19,820 bases of DNA from JBFKPQ01 sp041628225 (lineage in GTDB: Bacteria > Actinomycetota > Acidimicrobiia > Spongiisociales > JAENVV01), in the NCBI GenBank assembly GCA_041628225.1, contig JBFKPQ010000036.1, positions 1-19,820 on the forward strand, in the 5' to 3' direction. Positions 8,241 to 15,949 of the stretch are shown here, piece by piece. The notes beneath the pieces are model-generated. The model worked only from the letters and a program-made list of their open reading frames with translations. It had not been told where the DNA came from and searched no databases. Each line of letters starts with the position of its first letter. Within the stretch, counting starts at the first letter, position 1. The translations under genes were made by a program, and so were the position numbers.

Positions 8241-9194
8241 CTAGAGCCCGAACGCCCAGGTGGCGGCCAGGGTGGCGACGGACGCGGCCGCCGCGTACGC
8301 CGGCCCAGGCACCCGCGTGCGGCGACGCCGGCGGAGTCGGAAACGCTTCCGAGGGCGCTCGAGCATGGCGGTATCCAGCAGGAGGTCGCCTCGCTCGTGA
8401 GCTTCGAGCGCCTCCAAGAGATCGACGGCCGAGCGATAGCGCTCGTTCGGGGCGAGGAGGAGACACCGCAAAATGATCTGTTCCAGCGTCCGGGGAACCG
8501 GCACCACGAAACTCGGCGGCTCGGGGTCGGCCAGGTGCTGCGCCACCACGATCTCTTCGGGCGTCTTGCCGGAGAACGGGGCCGTGCCCGTGACGAGTTC
8601 GTAGAGCACCATGCCGAGCGCATAGACATCGGCGGTTTCGGCACCGGCGTGACCGATCGCGCGCTCGGGAGCGAGATATGGGAGGGTTCCGACGACCGAC
8701 TGTTCGCTCGTCAGTCGGTGCTCCAGGTCGCTCGTCGATGCGATGCCGAAATCGACCACCACTACGCGGTAACCGTCGAGGACGATGTTGGCGGGTTTGA
8801 TGTCGCGGTGCAGGATCCCGTGCTGATGGGCGTAGGCCACGCCTGCCGCAGCGGCCCGCACGATTCGCGTGGCTTCGTCCGGGTCGAACCGTCCTCGGTC
8901 ACGCATGAGCCGAGCGAGGTCTTGGCCTTCCAACAGCTCCATGACCATGAACGGGCCGTCGGCATCCTCGACGATGTCGAATACGCGGACGAGGTTGGGG
9001 TGATGCAGTGACATCATCGTCTCGGCTTCGAAGACGAAGCGGCGCCGGGCCACATCGTCGTCGACCAGATGTGGATGCAGCGCCTTGATGGCCACCCGTT
9101 GGTCGGTGGACAGGTCCGACGCTTCCCACACCGTGGCCATGCCGCCGGTGGCGATCTTCCGTTCGAGACGGTATGTGCCGCGGGTTCCTTCCAT
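8241..9194 (-). CDS. Tail-anchored Ser/Thr protein kinase
   Basis: A 317-residue Hanks-type kinase that would phosphorylate Ser/Thr on proteins. The glycine loop is GGMATVW (17-23), the catalytic lysine is K37 in VAIKAL, the catalytic loop is HRDIKPAN (129-136), DFG is at 148-150, and the activation segment ends in GTLPYLAPE (169-177). All key residues are present. After the kinase domain (about 8-268) comes a strongly basic stretch (about 281-295, nine Arg in RLRRRRRTR and nearby) and then a hydrophobic tail of about 20 residues to the C-terminus. That predicts a tail-anchored, cytoplasm-facing enzyme without the extracellular PASTA or other sensor of PknB-type kinases. The start is ATG 9194; longer frames overlap the divergent transporter gene. 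Confidence 0.92.
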   Translation of the reverse strand: MEGTRGTYRLERKIATGGMATVWEASDLSTDQRVAIKALHPHLVDDDVARRRFVFEAETMMSLHHPNLVRVFDIVEDADGPFMVMELLEGQDLARLMRDRGRFDPDEATRIVRAAAAGVAYAHQHGILHRDIKPANIVLDGYRVVVVDFGIASTSDLEHRLTSEQSVVGTLPYLAPERAIGHAGAETADVYALGMVLYELVTGTAPFSGKTPEEIVVAQHLADPEPPSFVVPVPRTLEQIILRCLLLAPNERYRSAVDLLEALEAHERGDLLLDTAMLERPRKRFRLRRRRRTRVPGPAYAAAASVATLAATWAFGL

Positions 9195-9199
9195 GGCGA

Positions 9200-9226
9200 G
9201 ATCTACCCGTATGGACAGGCCGTCAA
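9200..9226 (-). promoter_or_regulatory. Promoter of the kinase gene
   Basis: On the minus strand, TTGACG (9226-9221) is followed after 15 bases by TAGATC (9205-9200), then 5 bases to ATG 9194. The -35 is good, but the spacer is short and the -10 lacks the final T, so the call is tentative. Confidence 0.3.
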
Positions 9227-9265
9227 ACACTCGGCATCGCATTCCCGACACCTCGGCCGACCCCC

Positions 9266-9271
9266 TAGGAT
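9266..9271 (+). promoter_or_regulatory. -10 box (TAGGAT) for the VIT transporter gene
   Basis: TAGGAT is followed by 7 bases and GTG 9279. The box overlaps ATG 9270, which argues that the GTG, not that ATG, is the translation start. Confidence 0.45.
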
Positions 9272-9278
9272 GGCGACG

Positions 9279-9998
9279 GTGGAAAGCCAGGTCGAAGAGG
9301 TTCCGTACGTCGAGCATCTCGGCGATTCGCGCCAGTACTGGCGCGACATCATTCTCGGCGTCAACGACGGCCTCGTGTCGATGTTCCTCCTCGTCGCCGG
9401 CGTCGTCGGTGGTGGCCTCGACACGACGGCTGTGCTGCTGACGGGCATCGCCGGCACCATCGCCGGGGCCATCTCGATGGGCGTCGGCGAGTACATCGCC
9501 ACCAAGTCGCAAGAGGAGGTCTTCCAACGGGAGATTGAACTCGAACGCGAACACATAGAACACCATCGGGACCGTGAGCTCGAGGAACTCCGCGAGCTCT
9601 TCGAGGACACCGGCCTGCGCGGCGACATCGTCGCCGAGGTGGTCAAGGCCTACGACGAAGACGACGAGGCTCTCATGAGCATCATGATGGCCCTCGAGTT
9701 CGGCGTGCTCGACCACACTCGCCGCAACCCGTTCGTCGCCATGGCCGCCTCCGGCGGATTGTTCGTCGTCGGGAGCCTGTCGTCGGTTGTGCCGTTCATG
9801 TTCCCCGTCACCCCGGATATCGGGCTCCTGTGGGCGGCCGCACTATCGGGTATCGCGCTCTTTGCGGTCGGCGCCTTCAAGACCCTCGCCACACGGGGCC
9901 ACTGGTTCCGATCGGGCGCCGAAAACTTCGTTCTCGCCACGGTCGGGGCGGGCATCTCGTACCTCGTGGGCGACTTCTATCAGCGCACGTTCGGCTGA
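9279..9998 (+). CDS. VIT1/CCC1-family iron/manganese transporter
   Basis: A 239-residue membrane protein of the VIT1/CCC1 family, which moves Fe2+ or Mn2+ across the membrane. The family signature DIILGVNDGLVSMFLLVAG lies at about 23-41 in the first helix. The second helix holds AGAISMGVGEYIATKSQ (62-78). A Glu/His-rich cytoplasmic stretch at about 79-135, probably the metal-binding domain of this family, follows. Three more hydrophobic segments lie at about 151-175, 181-200 and 215-232. Length and topology are normal for a bacterial member. GTG 9279 fits the -10 box; ATG 9270 would add three residues. The gene diverges from the kinase gene and its 3' end overlaps the peptidase gene by 19 bases. 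Confidence 0.9.
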   Translation: MESQVEEVPYVEHLGDSRQYWRDIILGVNDGLVSMFLLVAGVVGGGLDTTAVLLTGIAGTIAGAISMGVGEYIATKSQEEVFQREIELEREHIEHHRDRELEELRELFEDTGLRGDIVAEVVKAYDEDDEALMSIMMALEFGVLDHTRRNPFVAMAASGGLFVVGSLSSVVPFMFPVTPDIGLLWAAALSGIALFAVGAFKTLATRGHWFRSGAENFVLATVGAGISYLVGDFYQRTFG

Positions 9999-12055
9999 GC
10001 ATCCCCTTCGCTGCGAAGGTGGTACAGAAAGAACGCGTAGAGGTCGGCCGCCTCGTCGATCAGCTTCGAGGTGGGTTTCCCGAGCCCGTGCCCGGCACGC
10101 CGCTCGATCCGCAGGACCACTGGGGATTCGTTCGTCTCGATGGACTGGAGCGCCGCACCGAACTTGTAGGCGTGTGACGGTACGACGCGATCGTCCGATT
10201 CCGCGGTGGTGATGAGCACCGGCGGATACGATCCGGCCGGGTCGACGTTGTGGAGCGGCGAATAGGCGAGCAGAAACCGGAAGTGGTCTTCTTGCTCCTC
10301 GGCGTTTCCGTACTCGGGAGTCCAGTAGACACCGGCGGTGAAGCGGTGGAACCGCAGCATGTCGGTCACGGGAACCGCCGATCCGACCGCTCCGAAGAGG
10401 TCGGGACGCTGGAGCAGGCACGCCGCCGTGAGCAATCCGCCGTTCGACCCGCCATAGATGCCGAGCTGCTCGGACGCCGTGATGCCTTCGGCGATCAGCC
10501 CCTCGGCGCACTGGATGAAGTCGTCGAACACCCGCTGCTTGTTCCCGAGCATGCCCGCTCGATGCCAGGCCTGTCCGTACTCGCTCCCGCCCCGCAGCAC
10601 CGCCGAGGCGAACACGCCTCCCGCTTCGAGGAAGGCGATCCGCGCCGGAGAGTACGTCGGCGTGATCGCGATATCGAAGCCGCCGTAGCCGTAGAGGATC
10701 GTCGGTGCCGGTCCGGTGAGGCCGCGGCGATGCGTGACGAAGATGGGCAACGCCACTCCGTCATCGGCCGTGATGAACACCTGACGGGTCTCGAAGTCGT
10801 CCCGGTCGAAACGCGGCGGTGCCGACCAGAGCTGCTCCGTCTGCCCCGTGGCCATTTCGTGTCGGAGCACCGTCGGTGGATCGAGATGCGACTGGAAGTC
10901 GATGAACAGGTCGGGATCACTCATACGGCCGGAGAGGGCCGCCACCGAACCGATCGCCGGAAGTGGGATCTCGCGGACTCGAGTCCCGCCGGCGTCGTGA
11001 ACCACGAGGCGGTGATAGGCGTCCTGGAGGTAACCGAGGACGAGATGACCGCCGGATGCCTGTACGAATTCCAGCGTGTCCTCGGCCTCGGGCACGAGGG
11101 TTCGCCATGCCCCGGTGGCGACGTCCAACGTGCCAACCATGCCGCGCGGTGCATCACGATCGGTCCTGAGGTAGAAGGTCGTGCCCGCGTTGTGCACGAA
11201 CTCGTAGGCCGCATCGAACTCGTCGAGAACACGCACGAATCCGTGCGCGTCCGCCTCACCGACGACGGGGTCACCCTGGAGGGCCTTCACGAACAATCGG
11301 GTCTCCGATGCGGTCCCTTCCCACCCCATGAGACAGAGGAACCGGCCGTCCTCGGTGACGAACGGAGCGAAACCCTGGTGGGGTTCGTCGGGACGTTCGT
11401 AGACGAGTTCGTCGGCCGACTGGTCGGTGCCGAGGCGGTGGAACCACACCCGCTGGTTGGTGTTGGGCGCGAGCTCCTCCGTTGCGGCAGGGTACTTGGG
11501 GTAGAAGAACCCGGATCCGTCCGGTAGCCAGGCGGCGTTGGCGAAGCGGACGCCGTCGATGACGTCTCCCGTCGCCTCGCCGGTGGCGAGGTCCAGCACC
11601 CGCATGGTCATCATGTCGGAACCGGCCTCGGCGACGGTGTACGCCATGCGTTGGGCGTCTCGATCCATGAACAGGTCGACGATGGCCACGGCACCGTCGT
11701 CCGACAGCGCGTTGGGGTCGAGGAGCACCTCCGGCGCGGCACGCAGGTCGCGCGTCCGGTAGTACGTCGGCTGGTCGGCCAGGCCGTCGTTGCGGTGGTA
11801 GACGTAGACACCGGCACGATGGCGGGGTACGGACCACCGGGGGGTGTCCCAGAGTTCGCCCATGCGATCCCGCAACGCCGCGCGGGACGGCAGCCGTTCG
11901 AGATAGTCCGCGGCCAGCTCTGCCTGGGCCGCCACCCAGGCCTGAACGTCTTCTGCTTCGGGATCCTCCAGCCAGCGGTACGGATCGGCTACCGAGGTGC
12001 CGTGGTAGTCGTCGTGTTGGTCGACGCGTCGCGTCGTCGGATAGCTCGGCCGCAT
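9980..12055 (-). CDS. Prolyl oligopeptidase family serine peptidase (S9A)
   Basis: A protein of 691 residues, close to the usual length of prolyl oligopeptidase, which cuts short peptides after proline. The N-terminus carries the family motif DPYRWLED (24-31). A beta-propeller region follows to about 410, and then an alpha/beta-hydrolase domain. The catalytic triad is visible as Ser537 in GGSNGG, Asp621 in ESDDRVVP and His656 in AGHGLGKP. No signal peptide is seen, so it is probably cytosolic. Start choice is uncertain: ATG 12055 is 6 bases after a TACACT box, while ATG 12076, seven codons earlier, overlaps the stop of the YceI gene as ATGA. Both routes may be used. The 3' end overlaps the convergent VIT gene. 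Confidence 0.93.
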   Translation of the reverse strand: MRPSYPTTRRVDQHDDYHGTSVADPYRWLEDPEAEDVQAWVAAQAELAADYLERLPSRAALRDRMGELWDTPRWSVPRHRAGVYVYHRNDGLADQPTYYRTRDLRAAPEVLLDPNALSDDGAVAIVDLFMDRDAQRMAYTVAEAGSDMMTMRVLDLATGEATGDVIDGVRFANAAWLPDGSGFFYPKYPAATEELAPNTNQRVWFHRLGTDQSADELVYERPDEPHQGFAPFVTEDGRFLCLMGWEGTASETRLFVKALQGDPVVGEADAHGFVRVLDEFDAAYEFVHNAGTTFYLRTDRDAPRGMVGTLDVATGAWRTLVPEAEDTLEFVQASGGHLVLGYLQDAYHRLVVHDAGGTRVREIPLPAIGSVAALSGRMSDPDLFIDFQSHLDPPTVLRHEMATGQTEQLWSAPPRFDRDDFETRQVFITADDGVALPIFVTHRRGLTGPAPTILYGYGGFDIAITPTYSPARIAFLEAGGVFASAVLRGGSEYGQAWHRAGMLGNKQRVFDDFIQCAEGLIAEGITASEQLGIYGGSNGGLLTAACLLQRPDLFGAVGSAVPVTDMLRFHRFTAGVYWTPEYGNAEEQEDHFRFLLAYSPLHNVDPAGSYPPVLITTAESDDRVVPSHAYKFGAALQSIETNESPVVLRIERRAGHGLGKPTSKLIDEAADLYAFFLYHLRSEGDAQPNVR

Positions 12056-12061
12056 CGGGCG

Positions 12062-12067
12062 AGTGTA
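12062..12067 (-). promoter_or_regulatory. -10 box (TACACT) inside the YceI-peptidase junction
   Basis: TACACT on the minus strand is followed by 6 bases and ATG 12055, the same arrangement as at dnaG. It implies that the peptidase can be transcribed leaderless from its own promoter. Confidence 0.45.
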
Positions 12068-12072
12068 CGACG

Positions 12073-12819
12073 TCATCCGGTCGGGCGGGCCACGAACTCC
12101 AGCACCAGCTGCACGTCGTCGGACACGTTGGCGACCCCGGGTGCGTTCGGGATCTGCAGCCCGAAGGCCTCCCGGGTGACCATCGTCTCGGCCCGCCCCA
12201 CGATCTCATCGGCGGTGGCGGACGAGATCGTGACGTCGAAGGTCACCGACTGCGTGACATCGCGAATCGTGAGGTCCCCGACGACCGTGAAGGCGAACGA
12301 GCCATCGACGGATTCGGGGAGCCCCTCGACGGACGTGGGCTCGAACGTGATGAACTCGAAGTCGTTGGTGTCGAGGATCGGACCGCGGATCGCCCGGTCT
12401 CTGAACGATTGGTCGGTGGCAAAGGTACGCGCATTGATGACCACCGTGCCGAGCTGCGAGCCGGCGGGGTCGTCGAAGTCGACGCGCAGTTCGGCGGCCA
12501 CCTGGTCGGTGGCGCCGACGACCGTGGTGGGGTTCCCCCGCAGTTCCTCGTTCAGCGTGAAGAAGGCCGATGAGGCATCTTGGGCGATCGCGAACGTCAC
12601 GGCGGCCGAAGCAGCGGTGGTCGGTGGCGGTACCGTCGACGTGGTCGGCGTGGCGGCGGCCGTCGTCGGCGGGGCCGCTTCGGCCTGGGTCGTGGGCGTC
12701 AGCGGTGGCGCCGTGAGCTCGGTGGACGGCTCGAGATCACCGGCAAACCAGATCCAAGCCGCGACGCCGCCGGCGACGAGCACGACGACGGCGGCGCCGA
12801 TCATCAGAGCATTCTTCAT
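12073..12819 (-). CDS. Membrane-anchored YceI-domain protein
   Basis: A 248-residue protein: a membrane-spanning N-terminus (about 4-26), a Thr/Pro/Ala-rich linker (about 30-72), and a YceI-like domain (about 74-248). YceI domains form an extended lipocalin-like barrel that binds polyisoprenoid or other lipids. Domain features seen are AFFTLNEEL near the start, LRVDFDDP, FRDRAIRGP, FITFEPTSVEG, VVGDLTIRDVTQSVTFDV and the terminal VQLVLEFVA strand. The domain is expected outside the membrane. The start ATG 12819 has AAGGGG just upstream, and TAGCCT at 12857-12852 could be its -10 box. The stop overlaps the longer version of the peptidase gene by ATGA, so the two may form an operon. Confidence 0.85.
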   Translation of the reverse strand: MKNALMIGAAVVVLVAGGVAAWIWFAGDLEPSTELTAPPLTPTTQAEAAPPTTAAATPTTSTVPPPTTAASAAVTFAIAQDASSAFFTLNEELRGNPTTVVGATDQVAAELRVDFDDPAGSQLGTVVINARTFATDQSFRDRAIRGPILDTNDFEFITFEPTSVEGLPESVDGSFAFTVVGDLTIRDVTQSVTFDVTISSATADEIVGRAETMVTREAFGLQIPNAPGVANVSDDVQLVLEFVARPTG

Positions 12820-12872
12820 GGGGACCCCTTCGTTCTTGCGAGGAAGTACGCAGGCTAGGCCCGGATGGTTCG

Positions 12873-13928
12873 CTAGCCGTACAGCCGTCCGTGGTCGAGG
12901 TCGCCCAGAACCAGGTCTGCAAAGCGGTTGCACTCGTCGACATGCGGATACCCCGAGAGAATGAAGGCGTCCACGCCGACGGCCTGATACGCCTCGAGCT
13001 TGGCTCTCACCTGGTCGGGATCACCGACGATGGCGGCGCCGGCACCCGACCGGGCGCGGCCGATGCCGGTCCACAGGTTGGGCTCGGCGAAACCCGAGTC
13101 ATCGGCCGCGTCCCGCAGCGCCGCCTGGCGCTGGACACCGACGGAAGCCGCGTCCAGCGACCGGCTACGGATCTGTGCGCCGAGGTCGTCGTCCAGCTTC
13201 GAAACGAGGCGCTCGGCCGCCGCCATGGCGTCCGCCTCGGTCTCGCGGACGATGACGTGGGCGCGCAGGCCGTACTTCAGCTCGCGGCCATACGCGCCGG
13301 CGCGCGCCCGCATGTCCGCCACGGTCTCGCCGACCGAGGCCACCGTGTCGGGCCACGTCAGGAATACGTCGGCGGCCTGGGCTGCGGTGTCTTTGGCGGC
13401 TTCTGAGAACCCGCCGAAGTAGAACGGCGGCGCCGACCCCGAGACGGTCCGGATCCGGGGCGGCTCGAGCTCCAGATCGAGGAACTCGCCGTGGAAGTCC
13501 ACCGGCTCGCCGTCGAGGAGCAGGCGCAACACCTGCATCCACTCCAGTGTTCGCTGATACCGGGGCGCCGACTCGAGCTTTTCGCCAGGGATGTCCGACG
13601 AGATGATGTTGATCGTGAGCCTGCCCCCGAGCATCTGATCGATGGTGGCCATCTGGCGGGCGAGTTGTGGAACCCACATCTCTCCCATCCGCACGGCCAC
13701 GAGCAACTGCATCTGGCGAACCGTCGGGGCCACCGCCGACGCGAACGCCACCGTGTCGATGCCGAGGGTGTATCCCGACGGAAGGAGGATGTTGTCGTAG
13801 CCGCGTTCGTCGGCGGTGCGCACGATGTTCGAGCAGTGCTCGTACGACGACTGCAGCTTCGGATTCGGGACGCCGAGAAACTCGTAGTCGTCGTCGCACA
13901 AGGCTCCGAACCAGGCGATTTCCATCAT
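12873..13928 (-). CDS. SsuD-like FMNH2-dependent sulfonate monooxygenase (LLM family)
   Basis: A 351-residue luciferase-like monooxygenase most similar, from memory, to alkanesulfonate monooxygenase SsuD. SsuD-like enzymes use reduced flavin and O2 to cleave a C-S bond, giving an aldehyde and sulfite. Conserved SsuD features are GRLTINIIS (102-110), FYFGG (169-173), R222 and H224 in LRAHVIVRET, R293 in the segment before GAGAAIVG, and Y327 in LSGYPH. The position of SsuD Cys54 is not cysteine here (the local sequence is SGYTLGIDT), so the substrate probably differs from simple alkanesulfonates. The start ATG 13928 overlaps the stop of the aldo/keto reductase as ATGA, with AAGGAG upstream, so translation is coupled. 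A sulfoquinovose monooxygenase (SmoC-like) is the favoured hypothesis. Alternatives are other sulfone, sulfonate or nitrilotriacetate-type monooxygenases. Confidence 0.85.
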   Translation of the reverse strand: MMEIAWFGALCDDDYEFLGVPNPKLQSSYEHCSNIVRTADERGYDNILLPSGYTLGIDTVAFASAVAPTVRQMQLLVAVRMGEMWVPQLARQMATIDQMLGGRLTINIISSDIPGEKLESAPRYQRTLEWMQVLRLLLDGEPVDFHGEFLDLELEPPRIRTVSGSAPPFYFGGFSEAAKDTAAQAADVFLTWPDTVASVGETVADMRARAGAYGRELKYGLRAHVIVRETEADAMAAAERLVSKLDDDLGAQIRSRSLDAASVGVQRQAALRDAADDSGFAEPNLWTGIGRARSGAGAAIVGDPDQVRAKLEAYQAVGVDAFILSGYPHVDECNRFADLVLGDLDHGRLYG

Positions 13929-14821
13929 GGGAGTGGTTCTCCTTGAGAGGCTTCGATGATGTCGTAACAGTCGTTGCGGTCCAATGCGACACCGAGCGCG
14001 GACGTCGCCGATGTCAAACGTCCGGCACGCTGGCTGCCGACGATCGCCACCGGACGAGCCGGATGAGCCAGAACGAAGGCCAGCGCCATCGTGGCCCGGT
14101 CGACCCCCTCGCGTGCGGCGAGCCGATCGAGCGTTGCAACGAGTTCCGGCCTGAGGCCGTCGCCCGTCGCCAGCCGCCCGCCGGCGAGTGGGCTCCACAC
14201 GAGGGGCACGATCCCGTGCGCCATGGCGCCGTCGAACGTGCCATCCCACAGGGGGCCGAGATGTACGGCCGAGAACTGCGGTTGGGTGGTGACGAGCGGC
14301 GCCGCCAGATGGGTGCGCAGTGCCTCGGTCTGTGCAGGTGTGTAGTTGGACACGCCGACGGACCGGACGGTGCCGGAATCGATGAGTTCGTCGAGGGCTT
14401 CCGCCAGGGCACCAGGGTGGGTGTAGAGGTCCGGTCGGTGGACCTGGTAGAGGTCGATGACGTCGGTGTTGAGGCGACGGAGGGAGGCCTCGACGGCTTG
14501 GCGGAGATATACGGGAGAGGAGTCGTACGGTACGGGCGGCATGATGCCGCCCTTGGTGGCGAGCACCATCTGGTCACGCAGGCCCGGCGACGCCGCCAGG
14601 ACGTCACCGAGGAGTTCTTCGGCTTGACCGAAGTGGTCGCCACCCCAGTCCAGCCCGTAGACGTCGGCGGTGTCGATCAGATTCATGCCGGCGCCGAGCG
14701 CGGCTTCGATGAGTGCCGTCGCCTCGGCAGTCGGGAGGTTGACGAACCGCCAACAACCAAACGCCAGGGGTCCTACCGAAAAGGGTCCGATGGTGCGCGC
14801 AGCTGGATCGATGAGGGTCAT
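13925..14821 (-). CDS. YdhF/SmoB-like aldo/keto reductase
   Basis: A 298-residue TIM-barrel aldo/keto reductase, normally NADPH-dependent, acting on aldehydes or sugar carbonyls. The catalytic tetrad is visible: D50 and Y55 in DTADVYG, K90 in ATKGG, and H128 in YQVHRPD. The C-terminal cofactor-binding part has VAIVGSQRAGRL in the expected place. From memory, the sequence around PLWDGTFDGAMAHGI and WSPLAGGRL resembles E. coli YdhF and the SmoB reductase of the oxidative sulfoquinovose pathway. The gene is translationally coupled to the monooxygenase, which fits reduction of an aldehyde that the monooxygenase makes. ATG 14821 is 10 bases after a TAGACT box that overlaps the divergent promoter of the oxidoreductase gene. 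Confidence 0.9.
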   Translation of the reverse strand: MTLIDPAARTIGPFSVGPLAFGCWRFVNLPTAEATALIEAALGAGMNLIDTADVYGLDWGGDHFGQAEELLGDVLAASPGLRDQMVLATKGGIMPPVPYDSSPVYLRQAVEASLRRLNTDVIDLYQVHRPDLYTHPGALAEALDELIDSGTVRSVGVSNYTPAQTEALRTHLAAPLVTTQPQFSAVHLGPLWDGTFDGAMAHGIVPLVWSPLAGGRLATGDGLRPELVATLDRLAAREGVDRATMALAFVLAHPARPVAIVGSQRAGRLTSATSALGVALDRNDCYDIIEASQGEPLP

Positions 14822-14830
14822 GCGGTGCCC

Positions 14831-14837
14831 TAGTCTA
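14831..14837. promoter_or_regulatory. Overlapping divergent -10 boxes
   Basis: TAGTCT (14831-14836, plus strand) and TAGACT (14837-14832, minus strand) share five bases in the 41-base gap between the AKR and Gfo/Idh genes. RNA polymerase could not occupy both at once, so the two transcripts may compete or share one regulator. No clear operator dyad beyond the boxes is visible. Confidence 0.4.
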
Positions 14838-14849
14838 CGGCGACCGAAC

Positions 14850-14854
14850 GGAGG
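14850..14854 (+). promoter_or_regulatory. Shine-Dalgarno (GGAGG) of the Gfo/Idh gene
   Basis: GGAGG lies 8 bases before ATG 14863. Unlike most genes in the window, this one has a leader of about 20 bases and a classical ribosome-binding site. Confidence 0.6.
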
Positions 14855-14862
14855 ATCGATCC

Positions 14863-15933
14863 ATGCGGCCGCTGCGATACGGCGTCATCGGAACGGGGAT
14901 GATGGGCATCGAGCACATCATGAACCTCAACCACGTCGAGGGGTGTGAGGTCGTCGCCATCGCCGACCCGCACGAGGAGTCGAGACGGCAGGGCCGTGTG
15001 GCGGCCGCCGGAAACGTAGCCGAGTTCGAGACCACTCGCGACCTCCTGGCTGCCGGCGATGTCGACGCGGTCGTCGTCGTCACTCCCAACATGACGCACG
15101 CCGACATCCTCGAAGAGCTGCTGGCCGTCGACGATCTACACATTCTCGTAGAAAAGCCGCTGTGTACGACAGTCGAGGACTGCCGTCGGGTCATCGAGGC
15201 CGCCGAGGGCCGCTCGGGCATCGTCTGGGTCGGCCTCGAGTACCGCTACATGGCTCCCGTGGCGCGTCTCGTCGAGGAGGTGCACGGCGGCACGGTGGGC
15301 AACCTCAAGATGCTCGCCATCCGTGAACACCGCTTTCCGTTTTTGTCAAAGGTCGACGACTGGAACCGCTTCAATCGCAATTCCGGTGGAACGCTGGTCG
15401 AAAAATGCTGCCACTACTTCGACCTCATGAATTTGATCATCGGATCCGAGCCCGAACGCGTCTACGCGTCGGGTGCCCAGGATGTGAACCACCTGGATGA
15501 ACGCTACGACGGCGAGACGCCCGACATCTTGGACAACGCCTACGTGATCGTCGACTACGCCAACGGGGTGCGGTCCATGCTCGACCTCTGCATGTTCGCC
15601 GAGGCCACGCACAACCAGGAAGAACTCGTCGCCGTGGGCGACCGTGGCAAGGTCGAGGCGCTCGTCCCGGAAGACATCGTCCGGATCGGCCGGCGCGGCG
15701 AGCACTTCATCGGATCGGTGGAGTCGCACACAGCCTCGCACGCGGACGTGCCCTACCTCGGGCACCACCACGGTTCGAGCTTCTTGGAGCACGTCGACTT
15801 CGCCAATGCCATCCGCGCCGGCGAGCAGCCGCACGTGTCGCTCCACGACGGCATGCTGGCCGTCGCCGTCGGCGTCGCCGGCCACCGGAGCATCGCCGAA
15901 GGGCGGCCCGTCAACCTGTCCGAGGTGCTCTGA
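14863..15933 (+). CDS. Gfo/Idh/MocA family NAD(P)-dependent oxidoreductase
   Basis: A 356-residue oxidoreductase with an N-terminal Rossmann domain (GTGMMG at 10-15, ADP-ribose end near D35) and the family motif EKP (97-99). A C-terminal sugar-binding alpha/beta domain follows. The H184-x2-D187 pair in CCHYFDL after the GGT turn matches the catalytic His/Asp region. Family members oxidise cyclic sugars or inositols, or act as NAD-dependent glycosidases (for example GH109 and GH188). Because the neighbours are sugar permeases, a SsuD-like monooxygenase and an AKR, a role in sugar or sulfosugar catabolism is likely. An NAD-dependent sulfoquinovosidase is one candidate; inositol or sugar dehydrogenase is the conservative alternative. 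It is divergent from the AKR and stops 7 bases from the convergent permease gene. Confidence 0.92.
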   Translation: MRPLRYGVIGTGMMGIEHIMNLNHVEGCEVVAIADPHEESRRQGRVAAAGNVAEFETTRDLLAAGDVDAVVVVTPNMTHADILEELLAVDDLHILVEKPLCTTVEDCRRVIEAAEGRSGIVWVGLEYRYMAPVARLVEEVHGGTVGNLKMLAIREHRFPFLSKVDDWNRFNRNSGGTLVEKCCHYFDLMNLIIGSEPERVYASGAQDVNHLDERYDGETPDILDNAYVIVDYANGVRSMLDLCMFAEATHNQEELVAVGDRGKVEALVPEDIVRIGRRGEHFIGSVESHTASHADVPYLGHHHGSSFLEHVDFANAIRAGEQPHVSLHDGMLAVAVGVAGHRSIAEGRPVNLSEVL

Positions 15934-15949
15934 AGGGCGATCAGCCCTT
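15933..15949. terminator. Dyad between convergent Gfo/Idh and permease genes
   Basis: AAGGGC (15933-15938), a GATCA loop and GCCCTT (15944-15949) form a perfect 6-bp stem covering the whole 7-base gap and the edges of both genes. It reads the same on both strands and could act as a weak bidirectional terminator, though no U-tract follows. Confidence 0.3.

Noticed and set aside
10250..11527. 425-codon plus-strand frame opposite the peptidase gene
   Set aside because: It is antisense to a gene with an intact catalytic triad. Its composition (Glu/Arg/Val/Gly-rich) is typical of the shadow frame in GC-rich DNA, and no promoter or ribosome-binding site is visible.
12055..12819. Possible resistance or detoxification operon based on the GNAT gene and others
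   Set aside because: The GNAT gene at 2058-2507 only loosely resembles AAC(3)-I, and nothing around it or around the YceI-peptidase pair supports a resistance role.
11651..12964. 437-codon plus-strand frame across the peptidase and YceI genes
   Set aside because: It crosses three minus-strand genes and its Thr/Ser/Val-rich part mirrors the Thr/Pro linker of the YceI protein.
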